From: an uncultured Marinicella sp.
GTDB lineage: Bacteria > Pseudomonadota > Gammaproteobacteria > Xanthomonadales > Marinicellaceae
Assembly (NCBI GenBank): GCA_938008005.1
Contig: CALLLZ010000228.1
Location: 1 to 17,884, forward strand
DNA: 17,884 nucleotides
Direction of reading: 5' to 3'
The translations under genes and the position numbers were made by a program. The notes beneath the pieces were generated by a model. That model was not told where the DNA came from and made no database searches. It worked only from the letters and a program-made list of their open reading frames with translations. Shown here in pieces: positions 16,203 to 17,884 of the stretch (position 1 is the stretch's first letter; every line of letters starts with the position of its first letter).

Positions 16203-16258
16203 AAAAATTCTCAATATCAGCGACTATATTGCTCAGTGTTTTGCTTATGAGTTTATAA
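16199..16258 (+). pseudogene. Signal-peptide-only ORF (19 aa), probable remnant of a lost last operon gene
   Basis: The ATG overlaps the previous stop (ATGA, 16199-16202) and encodes MKKFSISATILLSVLLMSL before TAA. This is a textbook Sec signal: a Lys-Lys n-region and a hydrophobic core, with nothing behind it. Every full-length member of the upstream cluster begins this way, so the simplest reading is an exported protein whose mature part was deleted. No continuation in another frame was found in the 66 nt before trmL. A genuine small membrane peptide is the alternative. Confidence 0.45.
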
Positions 16259-16324
16259 AATATCATGTTATTGGTATGATGGAGATAATTGGATATCCTT
16301 GATAATTGAATGGTGCCAAAGGTT

Positions 16325-16789
16325 TTAATTGCCAAACATAAAACTTTGTTGCCTCCAAGCTTCATAACTGACTATAGCGACGGTATTTGATAAATTCATG
16401 CTGCGATTATTTTTCAACATGGGAATACGTAGCCACCTGTTTTGTTCTATTTGATTAAAAACGCTGTCTGGAAGACCGGTTGTTTCTGAACCAAAAAGAA
16501 AAGTATCACCTTGTTGAAAGGTAGGAGTGGTATAGTTGGTTTTTCCTCGCGTAGTTATTGCAAATATTCTGTTTTTGCTCATTTTTTTTGCAAATTCATC
16601 ATAAGAATTGTAGTTATAAACATTGGTCAAATCATGATAATCTAAACCAGCTCTTCGCAGCGGCTTTTCATCTAAGTTGAAACCCAGTGGCCCAATAAGG
16701 TGTAAGTGACAACCATTGTTAGCAACAAGTCGTATGATATTTCCAGTGTTTGGTGGTATTTGCGGCTGATAAAGCGCTATATTGAACAT
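16325..16789 (-). CDS. trmL: tRNA (cytidine/uridine-34 2'-O)-methyltransferase TrmL
   Basis: TrmL (YibK) is a SPOUT-fold enzyme that methylates the ribose of the wobble nucleotide in certain tRNA-Leu species using S-adenosylmethionine. The 154-residue product is close to the 157 residues of the E. coli protein. Conserved motifs are PPNTGNIIRL (12-21), FGSETTGLP (99-107) and the C-terminal knot RSMNLSNTVAIVSYEAWRQ (129-147), where the cofactor binds. The start at ATG 16789 gives the canonical N-terminus MFNIALYQPQIPPNTGN, although no strong Shine-Dalgarno precedes it. It converges with the hydrolase cluster and is unrelated to it in function. The product appears intact. Confidence 0.95.
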   Translation of the reverse strand: MFNIALYQPQIPPNTGNIIRLVANNGCHLHLIGPLGFNLDEKPLRRAGLDYHDLTNVYNYNSYDEFAKKMSKNRIFAITTRGKTNYTTPTFQQGDTFLFGSETTGLPDSVFNQIEQNRWLRIPMLKNNRSMNLSNTVAIVSYEAWRQQSFMFGN

Positions 16790-16815
16790 AAGCTTGTTAA
16801 ATTAAAAAAAACGAT

Positions 16816-16846
16816 TTTATACTTAATTCAAGTTAAGGACAGACAA
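16816..16846 (-). promoter_or_regulatory. Weak candidate promoter for trmL
   Basis: On the minus strand TTGTCT (16846-16841) and TATAAA (16821-16816) are 19 bp apart, longer than the ideal spacing. The spacer holds a small palindrome with CTTAA/TTAAG arms (16822-16837). Transcription would begin roughly 20 nt before the trmL ATG. The call is tentative. Apart from the hairpin at 16876, no other feature was seen between trmL and the CAP-domain gene. Confidence 0.2.
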
Positions 16847-16875
16847 AATGATGAATGTAGAAGGAATTATTTAAT

Positions 16876-16935
16876 CTTTAAAGGGCACCTCTATTAATCC
16901 AGAGGCCACATATAATAATAGAGGCGCCCTTAAAG
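16876..16935 (-). terminator. Long imperfect inverted repeat, probable terminator of the CAP-domain gene
   Basis: The arms CTTTAAAGGGCACCTCTATT (from 16876) and AATAGAGGCGCCCTTAAAG (to 16935) are inverted copies with one bulge and one mismatch. In a minus-strand transcript the mismatch becomes a G-U pair, so the structure is more stable in that direction. That fits its place 67 nt downstream of the minus-strand CAP-domain gene. The following bases are AT-rich but lack a clean T-run. It may instead be a dispersed palindromic repeat. Confidence 0.5.
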
Positions 16936-17002
16936 AGATTTAATGATATCTATCAGCCATTGGCATAGTCGATAATAAATATTAACTTTACAGAATAAGC
17001 GT

Positions 17003-17761
17003 TTACCGCAATTGTCTTCGTGACTTATTTCGATTTGCAGAACGCCTTGTTTTTTTAAAGCGTTGGCGTTTACTAGATTTTATCAAAAGCTTGGCTTTTG
17101 AATTCAGGTTATGTTCCGTAATTTGGATTTCTGGGTTTTCTTGAGCGGCAATTATGACAACCCAATAATGTTTGTGTTCTGTACTTAAGTCTTTAACGTA
17201 AGCAACACCCAATTGATCTTGTTGCTTAAAAAAATCTTTCTCACCAAGTAATAGCGGTCTGTGTGTTGGACTGTTTAAAAAACCTTCAAAAATGAGGTCA
17301 TGGGTAGCTAATCCACCTGCAATGGCTTCAACTTGATTACCAAATATGGGGTATGTTTGAGGTAAGTTAAAGCCGTGGTACCTCAACAGTTGATTAGGTG
17401 TCATGTGACCGGCATTATGCCAAACATCCTGGTTTTGTTGAATTAAGTTGGCTTTTATGGCTGCGATTTCATTGAGTTTTTTGTTGCAGGTTAACAATTG
17501 TCTCTGTTGGTTTTTGCTCGACTTGATGAGTTGTGCTAACTGTTGAGCTTGTTGGTTGTTACCACAATTTGTGCCTGTTGATGGCACTGAATTAAGTTCG
17601 GATATGGTCAGATCGGGTTGAGAATGAATGGGTGAGGATAGCTTGGGTATAGATACACCCGACAAAGCTGTTTCAATCATCAGTAAAAAGAACAGAGGTA
17701 TCAGTTTTATTGTTCTGAGTTTATAGATCAGTAATGCAGCAGTGGTTTTATCATTTTGCAT
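17003..17761 (-). CDS. Secreted CAP-domain (SCP/YkwD-like) protein with very basic C-terminal tail
   Basis: This 252-residue exported protein belongs to the CAP superfamily (PF00188-type), whose bacterial members are poorly characterised extracytoplasmic proteins. A hydrophobic segment at ~20-34 (LIPLFFLLMIETALSG) preceded by basic residues looks like a signal peptide or anchor. The CAP core covers ~90-206. H119 in NAGHMTPNQ, E145 in VEAIAGG (equivalent to the GENIA motif) and H167 in FLNSPTHRPLLL match the conserved cavity residues, and HYWVVIIA is the usual final strand. Cys66 and Cys92 could form a disulfide. Residues ~222-252 are strongly cationic (KSSKRQRFKKTRR...KSRRQ), which is unusual for the family and suggests binding to polyanions such as LPS, peptidoglycan or nucleic acid. 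The start at ATG 17761 has no clear Shine-Dalgarno. Confidence 0.8.
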   Translation of the reverse strand: MQNDKTTAALLIYKLRTIKLIPLFFLLMIETALSGVSIPKLSSPIHSQPDLTISELNSVPSTGTNCGNNQQAQQLAQLIKSSKNQQRQLLTCNKKLNEIAAIKANLIQQNQDVWHNAGHMTPNQLLRYHGFNLPQTYPIFGNQVEAIAGGLATHDLIFEGFLNSPTHRPLLLGEKDFFKQQDQLGVAYVKDLSTEHKHYWVVIIAAQENPEIQITEHNLNSKAKLLIKSSKRQRFKKTRRSANRNKSRRQLR

Positions 17762-17877
17762 AATACTATCATAAACAAATAAAAGAAAAAAATCGTTAAG
17801 ATGTTGAAAATAATGGTTTGATTATATTTAATCTTGTCACCAAAAATTATACTTGGGCACAAAAATAAGGCGGAATT

Positions 17878-17884
17878 ATGGTTA
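17878..17884 (+). CDS. Probable start of a further plus-strand gene, cut by the window end
   Basis: The last ATG is preceded by AAGG (17867-17870) and GGA (17872-17874), a plausible ribosome site, and lies downstream of AT-rich DNA with promoter-like hexamers such as TTGAAA (17804-17809). Only two codons are visible, so no product can be named. The 116 bp between it and the divergent CAP-domain gene hold nothing else recognised. Confidence 0.35.

Noticed and set aside
7939..16258. Anti-phage defence or toxin-antitoxin island
   Set aside because: All products carry export signals and none resembles a nuclease, NTPase or antitoxin; extracytoplasmic hydrolysis or binding fits better.
16706..16897. 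63-residue plus-strand frame antisense to the start of trmL
   Set aside because: It overlaps the conserved trmL 5' end and runs into the palindrome at 16876; no ribosome site or family features.

Overview
The window looks like low-GC chromosomal DNA from a gammaproteobacterium, probably marine. The evidence is a tamA-tamB outer-membrane biogenesis pair, a trmL tRNA methyltransferase gene of enterobacterial type and length, and a CadC/ToxR-type membrane-bound transcription factor. GC content was judged by eye and no genus can be assigned. No rRNA, tRNA, CRISPR array, transposase or phage gene was seen.

Layout. Positions 1-5225 hold the 3' part of tamA (already open at base 1) and a complete tamB that overlaps it by ATGA. 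After a gene-free convergent gap (5226-5511), a minus-strand gene (5512-7665) encodes a one-component regulator: an N-terminal winged helix, one membrane segment and a large periplasmic PD40/TolB-like beta-propeller. It is divergent from a plus-strand cluster (7939-16258) of exported proteins: an esterase-D-like hydrolase with C-terminal TPRs; a class-C-beta-lactamase-fold serine hydrolase fused to a PD40 propeller; a putative lipoprotein with the propeller only; a second serine hydrolase-propeller fusion; a double-propeller protein; and a 19-codon signal-peptide-like stub. The right end is ordinary: trmL and a secreted CAP-domain protein, both on the minus strand, and the probable first codons of a further plus-strand gene.

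How it may work. The divergent region (7666-7938) carries four TCAG-headed units at exactly 11-bp spacing (7809, 7820, 7831, 7842), placed where a -35 element would lie for a TACAAT -10 box. This is the architecture expected for activation by an OmpR/PhoB-type winged-helix protein, and the neighbouring regulator has that DNA-binding domain. A separate 17-bp palindrome lies at the regulator's own predicted start site. The inferred model is that the regulator senses an envelope ligand or peptide through its propeller and switches on a set of periplasmic or surface hydrolases that carry the same class of propeller. This sensor-effector cluster is the best candidate here for an undescribed system. 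Its substrate is unknown.

The cluster shows clear duplication and decay. The two serine hydrolases are paralogues with very different propellers. The propeller-only lipoprotein keeps the N-terminal motif and the last residues of the hydrolase domain, as if some 350 codons had been deleted in frame. The final member is reduced to a signal peptide.
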